Shown here: piece after piece, positions 1 through 11,914 of the stretch | How the letters are laid out: each line of letters opens with the position of its first letter | Numbering within the stretch: the stretch's first letter is position 1 | NCBI GenBank assembly: GCA_038501195.1 | Contig: JBBPUQ010000009.1 | Location: 2,542,001-2,606,000 of the forward strand | Source: Nemania diffusa | Taxonomy: Eukaryota > Ascomycota > Sordariomycetes > Xylariales > Xylariaceae | Reading direction: 5' to 3' | Length of the DNA stretch: 64,000 nucleotides | The notes under the pieces: generated by a model | Databases searched by the model: none | The model's input: the letters and a program-made list of their open reading frames with translations, nothing else | Told to the model about the DNA's origin: nothing | Translations under genes and position numbers: made by a program

Positions 1-70
1 TGTCTACATCGCTAGTTATCCCTAATTTTGAATTGATAGGATATTGTTACTTAGGCACGGCAGTTCCACT

Positions 71-551
71 TTACGCCTCGTCATTAACCGCCGTCGCTTC
101 TAGTTTTTCGAATAGCACCAACAGAGCGTAGAAATCTGGCTCTACCTGCTCGTCTTTGGTGATCTCCCAGTAGTCCCCCTCGGCCAGTTGATGACCTGCG
201 ACCTTAGCTCCTTCGTTGACTATATGTACGGGGACAATAGCGGCTGTAGATTCTGGAGGGACAGGTATCGACGCAGATCGCTCGAAATGCACCACAGTGA
301 CCCAGACGTGGGCGTCCGAAGCATCCTGAACCTATCAATATTCGTTGGGAAATAATAAGATTGGAAGTACGTACCCTGGCTAGGCGAGGAAGACTTTTAA
401 CAAAGGGTATCGTTTCATCAATGATTTTTTCTTCAAGACAAACCTTGTAATCAAGAAATGGCAGGAAGGGTGCTGAACGGATCTTCTCCTTCAAGGGAGA
501 TAATGTGTCCGCAGCTTCCTTAGGCATGCCGAGATGTCGTGGCTCCCCCAT
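71..551 (-). CDS. Unrecognised small protein, about 145 aa, two exons
   Basis: Two exons, 551-375 and 331-71, are joined across a 43-bp intron (332-374) that starts GTACGT and ends GATAG. The join keeps the frame (…LPRLAR|VQDASDAHVW…), and the stop codon is at 71-73. The ATG at 551 is the first in frame after an upstream TAG. The predicted product is about 145 aa, with no signal peptide or membrane segment that I can see. The C-terminal half reads like a small beta-rich domain ending in an acidic LLVLFEKLEATAVNDEA tail. I do not recognise the family. An additional upstream exon cannot be excluded, because the region 5' of 551 has no long frame that would show it. The splice model is well supported; the function is unknown. 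Confidence 0.55.
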
Positions 552-2153
552 GGGTAGGACTGGCTAGGAAATCAATAACGATTTCAGAAGGACGTAAAAG
601 TCAGGCAATCTCGGTGTTGCTGAGACTTTGATAGAAATAGGAGGAAACTGCGTAGGTAGTAAATTATTTTTTGATAGTGACGGGAAACCAAGTGCTACTA
701 GGTTTACGGAACTCAAGGTTAGCTAGTAGTGGATGAAGAGAAGAAACCAAACTAGGGCCTATAGTTGGCAAGGCATAGTTGGGGGTGACCAACTACCCTG
801 ATGTGCTTGGCAAAGTCCAGCCCCTGAATTTCTATCATTCATGTGTAACCTGGGCGGGAAACGGTTGGCAACGGTTAGTTTTATCAGAAGTGACATCCCT
901 TCTAACATGTATATCCCTTTCTACCAGCCCTTTGACCTGAAACACCTAGGTAGGTGACTACATGACTGGTTTCCAACCCAATTCATTGGCAACGGACTGT
1001 TCTCTTCTGTGGACAACCTAACATCAAGGCAAATCTGATCAAGACAACAAGAATGGCAACTTCACAATCAACTCGACTAGACGCTCCTCCTTACCCCTCA
1101 TACAGAGAAATCCGAAGCGAGACGATCCCTCTCGTCCTGCCGATGACGCCCGGATCATGGTTGGCTATACACAGAACCGAAGTGACATGATGCCTACTTC
1201 GTGCAGGCTGCCGTACATACGACAAGGGGCAGACCGATATTGAAATCTTTCAAAGGTGCCCGTGGCTAATTGAACACTAATGGTAGAATTCTTGGGAATC
1301 AAAAGTGCAAGCTCATTAGATTCATCTACTAGATAAGTACATCTATAGCGCGCGATCGATCTGATACTTATACCTACCTACGGGTAGTGTTGAGGTCAAC
1401 CCCATCTCGAACACGGTGCTACCAGCTATCACATTAGTATGTTCACAGTTAGGCAAATAAGCATGCATAGAATTAGACGAGGAAACGAGTGTATTCATCA
1501 GGTAGTATATACTCGTTCGAATACCTTGCGGCATTCCTTCGCAATTTTGTGCGGTACCTCTCAACAGGAGCTTTTATGGCACTCCCTCGCAATCCTCTGC
1601 GGTATAACCCCGACCTCTCCGGCATTCCCTCGCAATCCTATGCGGTACATCAACAGGCGCCTCTGCGGCATCCCTCGCAATTCTCTGCGGTACATCAACA
1701 GGAGCCTCCCTAGCTTTCCTTCGCAATCCTATGCAGAACCTCTGAACAGGAGCCTCTTCGGCACTCCCTCGCAATCCTATGCGGAAAATCTCAACAACCT
1801 TTGCGTCTACCCAACTCCACCAGACCATGCTTTTCGTGCAAACCATGCCTAACCCTAAACGAGTGCATGCGTTCAATAACCATGCGGGAACGCCGTAACA
1901 CCAAGGCCATGCTTGGTAATTCATGACTCCATAACTCCATTCCATATACCGTTTTGGTCGCCAAATCAGCCCTTGACCAGGGTGTCGCCCCTTCGTAAAC
2001 CATATGCATTCCCCGCGATCGAAACCCAATCCTCCTCGGTGGTCCGTTGTGTACTGATATTAACACGACTCCCATTATTCGGACCAAACCCAGTCTTTAG
2101 TGGACCATCTTCCATCTCAGGCGGTCTTCCGCCAGCAAGGCCGAATTCGGCGA
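552..2153. other. Intergenic, 1.6 kb, with a minisatellite
   Basis: No convincing gene. It contains the six-copy minisatellite at about 1528-1805, which gives overlapping open frames on both strands. A 45-codon ATG frame at 1053-1190 has no recognisable domain and no neighbour that suggests it is an exon. This stretch lies upstream of the small gene ending at 71 and downstream of the spindle pole gene whose stop is at 2154. Confidence 0.6.
1528..1805. repeat. Minisatellite, about six units of 43-48 bp
   Basis: The core CCCTCGCAATCCTATGCGG recurs with substitutions six times. The CGCAAT element starts at about 1540, 1588, 1631, 1676, 1722 and 1768, giving spacings of 48, 43, 45, 46 and 46 bp. 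Most units also share a CATCAACAGGAGCCTC-like second half. The units have diverged, so the array is not recent. Open frames across it exist on both strands; they follow from the repeat having few stops and are not evidence for a gene. Confidence 0.85.
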
Positions 2154-5117
2154 TTAGTAATCGAGGATTCCATTCCAGGTTGGATCCTTGCCCAGCACAC
2201 TCGTAATCGTCATGTCAATGGCCTCTTGGCTCATCAACTGCGCGCTCGCCTTCTGACCCTCCAGCACGTCGTGTAGGTCGTAGATTTGATCTCGCTTCAG
2301 GTCTCGGCGCTTTCGGAGGACCCGGATCTCGGCGTCAAGCTGTTTCCACAGTCTCTTGTTGACCGAGGCATCGCACTCGTCATAGACAGCCTGCTTTCTC
2401 GCAATAGCAGTTCGAATGTGTCTCTCTTCATCCTTCAGCCCTTTCATCACCTTGGCCAATGCGATAGCCGGATCCTGGGACGGTCGCAACGTCTGATCCT
2501 CATAGTCCTGAACTGCCGTCGGGTCCTGTCTCTTCACTCTCTCTGTGACTGGCACAGGGCGCTCAACTCGTACTGTCTTCTTGCCGCACTTACCGTTCGA
2601 CTCGTGTCGGTGGGACTGAATGCGAGCACAAACCATGCAATTGTAACATTCATGATCCTCGCATAGGTTGTTCAGTACGCGCTTAGCGGACTGGGTGAGC
2701 ACGGGAGCAGGAACCGTCTCCTTTTGCTTCCCAGTAGTTGTCTGCTCCATCTGTAGAGAAGGCTCACTAACAGACAAGACAGGTGACAGCACGCGAACAG
2801 TAGGCGTATTCTTCGCCTTCGGTCTCTGGGCAAACTTCTTGTTAGAGTCCAAAGTAACATCATCAATAAACAAGGCCGAAGTCATGTTCTCCTCATCAGA
2901 GTCAACTTGAGGCTCTCGTGTAAGGTCGATTTGCTGGGTGTAATCGTCCTGCATTTGCAAGTCAGTTTGAGATGTCATGGTCTTAGCAGACATCTCGCTA
3001 ATGACAGTATGTTTGTCTCCCGACTCCCAATTTTGAGTCATTTTAGTGAGTTTCGATTTGCGCGTAGCAGGGATCGAACCCTTGGGTTGTTGTACGTATC
3101 GACGACGGGATTCTCGCGTAATATCACTCTCTCGGGTATTGTTTTCCTCCGAGAGGTGCATTTGAGATGGTCCTGCCTTAGCAGACATCTCACTCATGGC
3201 AGTGTGTCTGTCTCCTGACTCCCAATCCTGAGCAACCTTAGTGTGCTTTGCTCTGCCTACATTAGGCATGAAACCCTTTGATTCTTGGGTATATGGAGTC
3301 TCCGTCTTCTGTGCCAATTTCTTGTTCAGCTGATCAACCAGTTCCTGTAGCTGTGCGGCCTGGTTCTGTAGAGCCTTGTTCTCCCGCTCGAGCTGACCAT
3401 TCTTCTGCTGAAGCATTTTATTGTTGTTATAGAGATCTTCGTTCTGGCGCTCGAGGCCAAGGTTGTCCCCCTTGAGCATATTCTTCTCCTCCGAGACCTT
3501 TTCGTACTGCTGGTGAAGCGTTTCGAGCTGAGCTTGCTCAGAATCTAGCTCTGCTTCTGCTTCCTGGAGAGCCTGCTGTAGCTCTAACTTCTGCGCAGTG
3601 ATAGTATCATTGCGTGTCTGAAGTCGCTTGATGGTAATGACATGCTCAGATGCCCGTTGAAGAGCCTCATCACGCTCAGCAACAAATGACTGATTGTGAA
3701 TTTCATTGAGGCTAACTTTGCGGTTGGCCTGATCAAGGCGTGTCTTGAGTGAGGAAATTTGCTCCTCAAGTTCTAGTACAAGTAGTCAGCTATCTGTCAA
3801 AGTGAGACGAAGGAGTATAAGCGCACCTGTATTATGGGTAGTGAGCTGCACAATTATAGAGTGGTCGATATCCGAGCCCATTGCGCTGTCCTTGCGAGAC
3901 TTGAGCTTGGTAACATGAGATTGAAGTGCGTTCACTTCATCTTGCAATTGCTCGGCCTGCTTTGATACGAGCTCGTCATGTTCTTGTAATGTCTGAATCT
4001 CTTCTCGGATCTTATCCAAAGAGACGAAAATCTGCTCTTCCTCGTGAGGAACAGAAACAGCTTCGAAGTCGGCATGATGATCCAGAGATGCCTTTGTCTC
4101 TCTATCATGCACTCTGCCATGTTTGACAAAGATTGGCATTCCGTTCTTGAGCGATGACCATCTCAAGGTGCCAGAGACAAAATCGTTGATATGGTTGAAG
4201 CTGGGGACGAAGAATGAGTAAGCCGTCTGGTTAACAACAGATCGGCTGGTGTTGTTCTGAGAATCTAAGTGTGACTGTCGGCTAAGTCGGCGAGCTGCAT
4301 TAGCAGCAACTCTAGCACTAAGCTGGGATTTTGGCGAGATCTGAGATGATCGCTTCAAGGGTTCCTGTTCTGCTTGAGCTTTCTCGGATCTAGCGGTAGT
4401 CAGCGTGTCAAGTAGTGTGGTTAGGTTTCCACGTGGAGGATTAGCCGGAGCATTGAGGTCCATTGTATCCTCCACAGTCGGCACTTGGTGAGTTGTGCGT
4501 AGTCTCGGCGAGTCGGGACCAAAGATGGATGAGTTCTGAGTTGGCAGTGGGTCAGCAGCATGATCACGAGACAAAGTCACGGGACAACAAACATCGGAAA
4601 AAGCAAGATCGGTAAACGGAGAAATGTATGAAAAAGACGAAAAAGAGGAATGAGTAGAAAACGGAGACGCGGGTCGCAGGGGCGACGCCGGTCGTACATC
4701 GTGTGGGCGGGTACGCTTATGGCATACGATACGAGATGGTGGTCTCACACCATTATTGCAAACCGAGTCGGGACTGCGCGACTAACGCGCCGGATCTCGG
4801 CGGCGAATAACTGTTTCATTGTAAGAAGAACTAGAATTAGCGGCACTCACATCATTGATAGTTGCAGGCTCGGGTCGCCTGTTCTCCTTGCCGTGGTGGT
4901 CCTTCCATTCGGGAAAGGTGCGGCCAAGGACTGAAGTGTTGATTACTGGAAGCATCGGCTGGCGTGTCGATTCGCCATCGGGAACGTGGGAGAGGTTTGA
5001 GGTAAGCGTGACTGTGCCGTGGCTACCAGTCGATGAGGGTGGGGAGAACGGGTTCTCGGCGTTATTTCGCATCTCCCTGAGGATGCGGGATTGGTATCTG
5101 GCGGTTTTGGAGTCCAT
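2154..5117 (-). CDS. ppc89: Spindle pole body protein, Ppc89/Cep57-like, 946 aa
   Basis: Three exons: 5117-4851, 4781-3827 and 3772-2154. The introns are 4782-4850 (GTGAGT…GTTAG) and 3773-3826 (GTGCGC…ACTAG); the phases close to 947 codons including the stop. The N-terminal ~330 residues are Ser/Pro/Arg-rich and probably disordered. Coiled coils occupy about residues 333-387 and 409-565. Next comes a duplicated ~35-residue module containing WESGD-HT--SEMSAK (about 569-606 and 637-671), then a Cys/His cluster (CEDHECYNCMVC, about 780). The C-terminal helical segment (about 839-925, DPAIALAKVMKGLKDEERH…) resembles the Cep57 microtubule-binding domain. In fission yeast the family member Ppc89 anchors the septation network at the spindle pole. 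The family match is by eye. An upstream in-frame ATG at 5159 exists; 5117 was preferred because the peptide MDSKTARYQSRILREMR looks like the conserved N-terminus. Confidence 0.82.
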
Positions 5118-6699
5118 TGTGAATGAAGAAGGTAGAGGGTAGAAGGTAGAATCAATCAATCACCCGACTACCGCGGGGACGAAGAATAGTCAAATGCGCG
5201 TCAAGAACACGCGAAGAATAGCAAGTAGTATGATCAGAATCACGAAGATAGTCGTTGAGAGCAGTTGCAAGTGTGCTTGAAAGCGTAGCAGAGTGCAATT
5301 GAAAGCGCGGTATGAATCTGAAGTTGTTGGGAGAAGGAAGAGGGACGAGATCTGGAGCGAGGGACGCGATTGTTTTGTTTACCTGAATTTGGGTTGGCAG
5401 AGCACGGACCCTCGCTAAAACCTTAAATATGATACAATATTAGCGTTTCGACAATAGGGTATTCACCACGTCCGGACATGTGGAGCAGCCTTGATCATCG
5501 AATTGGCATCTACCAATTAAAAAACACGACCATTAAGTAAATTCTTGCGCTTAAATCAACGCCAATTTTTAATTGGATCTGAATGAATCAATTCTGAAAG
5601 CAAAAGTTGGTGACTTTGCTGTGGTTACTACGCAGTAAGCGGCGGAAGCTAAGGTGCCACGCCACGCCAAAGCCGCGCGCACACACCCCACGTTTACGTA
5701 TCCTAGGTACTCTGTAGCCTAAGGTAATAGGAAAACAGCACCAATTGATCAGGTCTATATGAATACCTAGGTAATACAAAGCGTAGCACGGGCACCCTCC
5801 TACCTAGTACCTAATCTGCTCTAAATGTGTGTTCGGGTACAGATAATGCTCCATTCTTCCGCACCAGTTACTCAGCATACCTAGATACTTCGTAAGCACC
5901 AAACATCATCATCATCGTCATCATGGTTATAATACAGTTTCTTCGAAAAGGTTGATGTAATTCGAGTAATTCCTAAGTCCTATGTTACGTTATTCTAGTG
6001 TACATATCCTGTCACGGTATTGTTGTTGCTATTGTAGATCTCTAAATCCTAGAGTAGCCCGATTCCTTTTTTATTGGATGTATATATGTAAATAATAAAT
6101 AATATTGTCTGATTCGTCGCCTGCACTCAGCCTTAGCTGATCTCATTCTTCTCCATCTGTAAGTAGCATATCGGCTTACCGGGGCGGGTACGGGGAGATC
6201 AATGGATGTCAACAGCACGTGGGCCCTTAACGCTAAGCTAAGTTGGATTAATTTCAGGGTGCTAATGACAGTGCTCCCGTACAGTTTGCGATTCTACCAC
6301 ACAGGTTCTAAATATGATGGCATTAACCATAATGCCATGGAATTATGATCTGCCGATGCCAGTGACGTCAATTTAAGATTTTGGTTCAATTCTATAGCTT
6401 CTATATATGTACACACAGAAGCCCTATTGAATAACTTTCCTAGGCACGTGTAAAATCTACGACAATAGGGTAGGCGCTGCGGTAGTTTGCGAAATTTGTC
6501 TATACACACTGCTATGAATTGAAGCACTCGCGTAATCACGTGAAGGGTAGAGAATCTGACGCCCAAGTGAGCGCTAACGATATGTATCAGCTAGCAAGGC
6601 GGGGATTAACAGGAATGCAACCAAAATTAGTCTACTCTATCTACACTTCATCTTGATCTTGACTTCCTCGAACGTGTAGGCTGTAGTTGTGCTGTCATA
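5118..6699. other. Divergent intergenic region, 1.6 kb
   Basis: It lies between the spindle pole gene (-) and the monooxygenase (+), so it contains both promoters. I see scattered TACCTAGG/CCTAGGTA words (about 5700-5890) and A+T-rich stretches around 5500-5580 and 6060-6120. There is no convincing open frame, tRNA or repeat array. Confidence 0.5.
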
Positions 6700-8799
6700 A
6701 TGGAGGGAATCCGTATAGCAGTGATTGGGCTAGGTAGGCACCATTGATTCTTGACTACTGCAATCTAGGCCGCCCGCTCTTGTGCTAATCTGACACCAGG
6801 CCCCGCTGGGCTGACTGCCCTGAAGAGCCTCCGGGAAGAAGGGTTTAGCGTAGTCGCCTTCGAAAGACGAAATGAAATTGGTGGATTGTGGTCGTTCAGT
6901 AATGACACCAAGTATACATCCGTACTGAAGGAAACTGTGTGTAATATTAGCAAGTTTGTTGTAAGTGAGCAGAGCTATATAGCGCAAATATCCAGCATAA
7001 GCTTACCTATATCGACTGCGCAGTCTGGATTTAGCGACTTCCCAGTTCCCAAAGGTAAGAAATTATGAGCCGTGTCCGACAACAAAAGGATCCGTTTGCC
7101 ATTTGCTGATATAAATAATGTAATGTAGATTATCCCACCTATTTCACCGGCTCTCAAGTAGCCGAGTATTTCAAATCATACGCCTCGCATTTTAACCTAT
7201 ACCCACACGTTCGGTTCAATACGACCGTGCACAAGGTCACTCGGAATTCAACCGATGACGGTTGGGATGTTCATATCACCAACTCAGACGGACCTGCTGT
7301 GCTCTCGTTTGACAAAGTCGTGCTTGCTCATGGCTGCGAGAGCCTGCCATTATGGCCTCCTATGCCAAGCAGGGACAAATTCAGGGGCGTCATAATGCAC
7401 GGACAATCTTTCAAAAGGTCAATCGTTCATTCCGACGTCATTTCTCATTTCTAAGGCTAACTGCGTAGAGCTGAAGTCCCGAACACTTCAAAGACAAGAA
7501 TGTTCTAGTCGTTGGAATTGGCAACACTGCATGTGAAGTCTCGCTGGCATTAGTCGGCCACGCATCGAAAGTCCACCAGTCCTATCGACGAGGCCGGATC
7601 CTAGTGTCGCGCTATCACGAAGATGGTATCCCCCTCGATACGCAGTTCTCCTGGCCTGCTCTCCGCTTGAAGTACCTAATTGACCATCTAGCGCCATGGT
7701 TGATCGGCCCGCTCGGCGATAAGTTCATGATCAATAAGATGGTCTCCGACGCTGCCCGATCTGAGCCGGTAGAGCCAAATACTTCAAAAAGTGAGAGGTG
7801 GAAGCGCACCGAGAAATTGGTTCGAGATGACTGGAGATTAGTCCCATGTCCTAGTATGGCCCATGTACATCCCGCTGTACAAGAAGATTTCATCCCAGCT
7901 TTACGCCGAGGAGACATCACGCCAGTTCATGGCTTCAAGGACTTCGCTGGCCAATCGGAGGTATTGCTGGATGATGGTACGTTACTTGAGGTCGATGCGG
8001 TCATTTTCTGTACTGGATATGACCTCGACTTTAAGATCATACCTGAACTCGAGATGGATGGTACCTTCGGACTCCCCCTACAAACCGCCGATGCATTGTC
8101 GCAGAATAGCACCAGGGAGGTTTGTGAGGGGCAAAGTCAACCACATCTCCCTCGGCTCTATCAGATGTTATTCCCGCCGCGGTATGCCTCATCGGTCGCA
8201 ATACTCAGTTGGATAGCACCACAGGAGAATGTTTGGTGTGTATCAGAGCTTGCATCAATGGCCGTTGCCCAGATATGGGCAGCAGAAACAGCCGCGAGTT
8301 CGAAACCCAACGCCCAGCAACGCCAAAATACCGGCCACTCTCCAGCTCTTCTACCATCTATAGATGAAATGAACGCAGAGGTAAACGCGTATCACACGTG
8401 GTGGCGGACACAATGGCAAACAGAGCACTCTATCCGACCCGGATATGTACAGGGCCATTCATTTTATCGTTTCTTACACGATTCAGCCGGCACTGGCCTG
8501 TACGACAATCTTGGGCACATGTTTACTCTCCATGGTTGGAGCCTTTGGTGGCATGACCATGAGCTCTGGACATGGCTCTCCAAGGGCCCATTGAACAGCT
8601 ACTCCTGGCGTCTCTTCGATACTAATTCTAAGGGTATACCAGGCTGCGGTAGGAAAGTCTGGCCTGGAGCCAGACAAGCAACGAAGGATGCGGTAAGTGT
8701 GGGCCATCAAGCGAGTGGACCAAGTAGCTAACGGTTTGCCAGTATGAAATCTACGAAAGTTACAAGCAACAAGTGCAGTCCAAGCCTAAAGATACATAA
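6700..8799 (+). CDS. Flavin-containing monooxygenase (FMO family), 595 aa
   Basis: Six exons: 6700-6733, 6800-6960, 7024-7054, 7129-7417, 7477-8692 and 8743-8799. Phases close to 596 codons including the stop. Most introns have CTAAC-like branch sites; intron 4 uses GTCAAT and an AAG acceptor at 7476. The FAD-binding motif VIGLGPAGLTAL (residues 8-19) is interrupted by intron 1. The FMO fingerprint FRGVIMHGQSF fits F-x-G-x3-H-x3-F. A second dinucleotide-binding site reads VLVVGIGNTACE (NADPH), and FCTGYD is the C-terminal ATG-like motif. Such enzymes use NADPH and O2 to oxygenate soft N or S nucleophiles, or ketones in Baeyer-Villiger relatives. The substrate cannot be read from the sequence. 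At 595 aa it is longer than the common ~500-aa fungal FMOs because of a C-terminal extension rich in Trp and His. There is no membrane anchor. Confidence 0.9.
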
Positions 8800-10413
8800 A
8801 TCTCAATTAAAGACCACTTCTCTGATTCCGTAATTTCGGGAAATGTTTTAGTAGTGTCCATATTCATAGAGACTAAGCAGGTTTAGCATTTAATTAGATA
8901 GTAAGTCATTTGCCTCGGTCTATTGTCACATTCTCGCATTGACTTATTCGTATCATAAAACTTTGTTATCTTATAGAAATAAAACTACATCCCACACAGC
9001 CCTGCCGCATACTTTGCCACCTCTTCTTTTTCTTTTACAATAGCTACCCACAATCAATATCATTCAGTATGTAGCCATCAAATATCGCTACTCTCTATCA
9101 CTTTTAATATCACGGAGTTTTGTTATTCGGACCCAACCTATTCTTGTCTTTACCTATTTAAACTTGAGCACTGTGCTATTACTATTCGTACTATTTTTTA
9201 CTATTGTTTAGTTAATATTGCAATAGCTAAATTTGTATTTCGGAAATGTTTAATTAATGAGGCATTATTCGAGCCGACATATTATGGATGTTGTTGCATA
9301 AATACGATATGCTCTCATTACTTATGACAGGTCACTTCGCCAATCTCGTCAAGGTAGAAACCTTAGAGTTTTCACTATCGTTTATCAAGGTAACGGTATA
9401 CTTACAAAGAGATATTTCCCTGAGGCCTTATATATGTAAATATATGTAATATAGGATATGATATTATTTTATTTTTTTTTTAAAAAATTCACATTATACC
9501 GCATAAACTGTACTAAACTGATGAACCCGTTGGTTATATGTGAAACGTGACTACGCCTTGCAGGTATCTTACTCAAGCAGCGAGTTAAGCGACTTGGTTC
9601 TATCTTCTTCTATCCTATAGAATAAAATACTTGATATCTCGTCACTAATTATCTAGGCATGCTGTCGTACGTGTAACGTACACCTCTACACCACCAGCTA
9701 CTATACTTTGCGCTATTTCGGGAAAGTTTTCCTGGAATTTCCGAGGCACCCATTGCTTCAATTGTATTAATGATTAGTTATAGTTATCGACGTTGTAGTG
9801 GGACAACCTCGGCTCTGTGTGGGTCGTTAAACTTCTAAGCTGACTGATAGCTAATCAAAATTCATAGAATAACGATGAAGAGGCCGAATCCACCCCATTT
9901 TTCTTCTCCATTTAGAGCTCGCCTCCGTATCGTAGTATAGCGTTTAGGTGGGGATTTTCGGCAAGCGTAGAATGATCAGATCCGAAACGGAAGCGGAATT
10001 CTACCATATCGCTTGGTTTTCTCCTACACACCTTTCTCACCCTTTCATTATCATGTTGCTTATTCACCGTCGACGCCGACAAGGCCTAACTCTGCTTAAT
10101 AATGTCTAGCGAGATAGATATATGCTATCTAGTATGAGCTAGAGGCTAACAGACGACACTGATGACACCATGTTTGGCTGGAAATCTCATGTGTAAGCTT
10201 CTTCGACCATCCATATGGTTATTTTCTCGTACAGAGATCGGAGTATGTAGTGGGTGGCAAGGTCCTCGTTTAGATATAATGCAACCCTTGTGAACTCGAC
10301 GAGATTGTTACTGGCATTGAGAACAAGAAGCCTATTGTTTACCTAAAACTCTATTATTGACCTAGATTATCCCCCCCTTTCTTTACGGAAATAAGTGATA
10401 TTCCAATCCAGCT
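8800..10413. other. Intergenic, 1.6 kb, A+T-rich
   Basis: No gene seen. The sequence is A+T-rich, with a T-run followed by an A-run at about 9465-9490 and ATATGTAAATATATGTAATATA at about 9431-9452. It could include old decayed repeat DNA, but I see no flanking repeat that would show it. Its 3' end carries the promoter of the SDR gene. Confidence 0.5.
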
Positions 10414-11696
10414 ATGGCTCCTCAACGCCGCGTTCTTATCACCGGTGCCAACGGGTACATCGGCGCGCAGACCGTCGCACGCTTCATAGACGCAGGCTGG
10501 GCAGTGCGCGGCACAGTCCGAGACCTAAACAGCAGCACCGCCCGCGGGCTGGCAGCGCACTTCGCCGCGGAGCAGGCGGCGGGCGCCCTCGAGCTCATCG
10601 CAGTGCCCGACATCAAGGCCGCGGGCGCCTTCGACGCCGCGGCGCGGGGCGTGCAGGCCGTCGCGCACATCGCGTCGCCCGTGACCCTACGCAGCGACGA
10701 CGTCGACTACGTCGTGGGGACCGCGGTGGAGGGCACGCTGTCGATACTCGAGTCCGCGCTGAAAGCCACCGCCGGAGGAGAGGGTGTCGAGAGCTTCGTG
10801 CTCATGTCCAGCGTCGCGGCCGTCTCCCCGCGCGGCCCGGGCCCCGCCGTCTTCACCGAGAAGGACTGGAATGACCACTCCGAGGCCGAGGTGAGGGAGC
10901 TTGGCAGCAAGGCGCCTGGCTATGCCATCTACGCCGCTAGCAAGACGGCGTCGGAGCGTGCTCTATGGGATTGGGTGAAGGAGAAGAAGCCGTCTTTCGC
11001 TGCCACGTCTTTGTTACCTTGGTGAGTACTTGCCTCGATCTATTCTCCAAGCATGAAACTAGCCTTGATGATGAAGTTATTGACCCTGAAATAGCTGGGT
11101 GGGTGGTCCGCAACTTTACCTCCCTTCCTCGCCAGAGGGCATCGCAGGGACCAATCAGTTTATCTGGAAGGTGTTTTCTGGCCAGGATTTCCCTGCAGGT
11201 CCAGTCGGGTATGGCACCTACGTAGACGTGCGAGACGGTGAGTAGTTCCCGACCTCATTTCTTGCTCTGGCGGCTTTTAGAACGTCAGGGGCTGTTTTCG
11301 GGCCATAATCATACACACCCTGACCTGGAATCTCGAATCCCTCATATATCACGCTTGAAAGGCAATAGCTGACCCCGAGTGTTTGTAGTGACGCGGATGA
11401 CGGAATGGGCGGCTTCCCATCCAGATATTGCGGGAGGAGAGCGCTACCTCGTCGGTGGAGGTTGCAACGTGGGTGTCCCGCAGGCGGCGGCCGACATTCT
11501 GCGCGAGGCATACCCGGATAGGCGAAATATCATTAAAGAGGGTACACCTGGCGAGGGCTATCTGCCAGGCTATGCAATTGATCCGCAGGGAACATATGCG
11601 TTCTCCTCGAAAGCCATCGAAGCCACTGGCCAGGCCTGGATTCCCTATGACAAGATGGTTTTGGACGCCGCCAAATCGTTCGAAGGATTCCTATAG
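10414..11696 (+). CDS. Extended SDR, Gre2/dihydroflavonol-reductase-like ketoreductase, 352 aa
   Basis: Three exons: 10414-11021, 11095-11237 and 11389-11696. Introns are GTGAGT…AATAG and GTGAGT…TGTAG, and phases close to 353 codons. The N-terminal Rossmann motif TGANGYIG (residues 10-17, G-x2-G-x2-G) binds NAD(P)H. The catalytic Y-x3-K is Y173-A-A-S-K177. Downstream LYLPSSPEGI and YVDVRD are typical of the extended SDR substrate domain. Members reduce aldehydes or ketones such as methylglyoxal, or act in secondary metabolism; the substrate is not readable. The first exon is strikingly G+C-rich and Ala-rich compared with the flanking DNA, but this is codon usage within an intact gene and does not show transfer. 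It lies on the same strand as the FMO gene 1.6 kb upstream. Confidence 0.9.
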
Positions 11697-11914
11697 CGTG
11701 AACGTACCCCCAATACTGTAGCATCGTGGATAGTGCCTGGTTGGGGAAATAGCCTGGAATATGTCAAAGCTGTCAAAAATCATATGAAATCTTCCAGCTG
11801 ATAGTTTGCGCATTAGAATATTATAAGCAACGCTGTGTCTCTCGCTCCACACTCCCCTAGTAAATACAAATACAACACGAAGTGATCCATAACGCCCCCG
11901 GAATTAAGCATTTC

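Noticed and set aside
1574..2029. 151-codon minus-strand frame over the minisatellite
   Set aside because: Open frames exist on both strands across the repeat; there is no domain, and the repeat explains the lack of stops.
3060..3090. tRNA T-arm-like GGGTTCGATCCC on the minus strand
   Set aside because: It lies inside the Ppc89-like exon, where the same codons encode a conserved repeat module, and no acceptor, D or anticodon arms can be found around it.
10414..11021. Horizontal transfer of the SDR gene, because of its high G+C first exon
   Set aside because: The gene has fungal introns. Similar G+C peaks occur in other genes of the window (hydroxylase exon 2, the HAD gene, the 3' part of the Rrn9-like gene).
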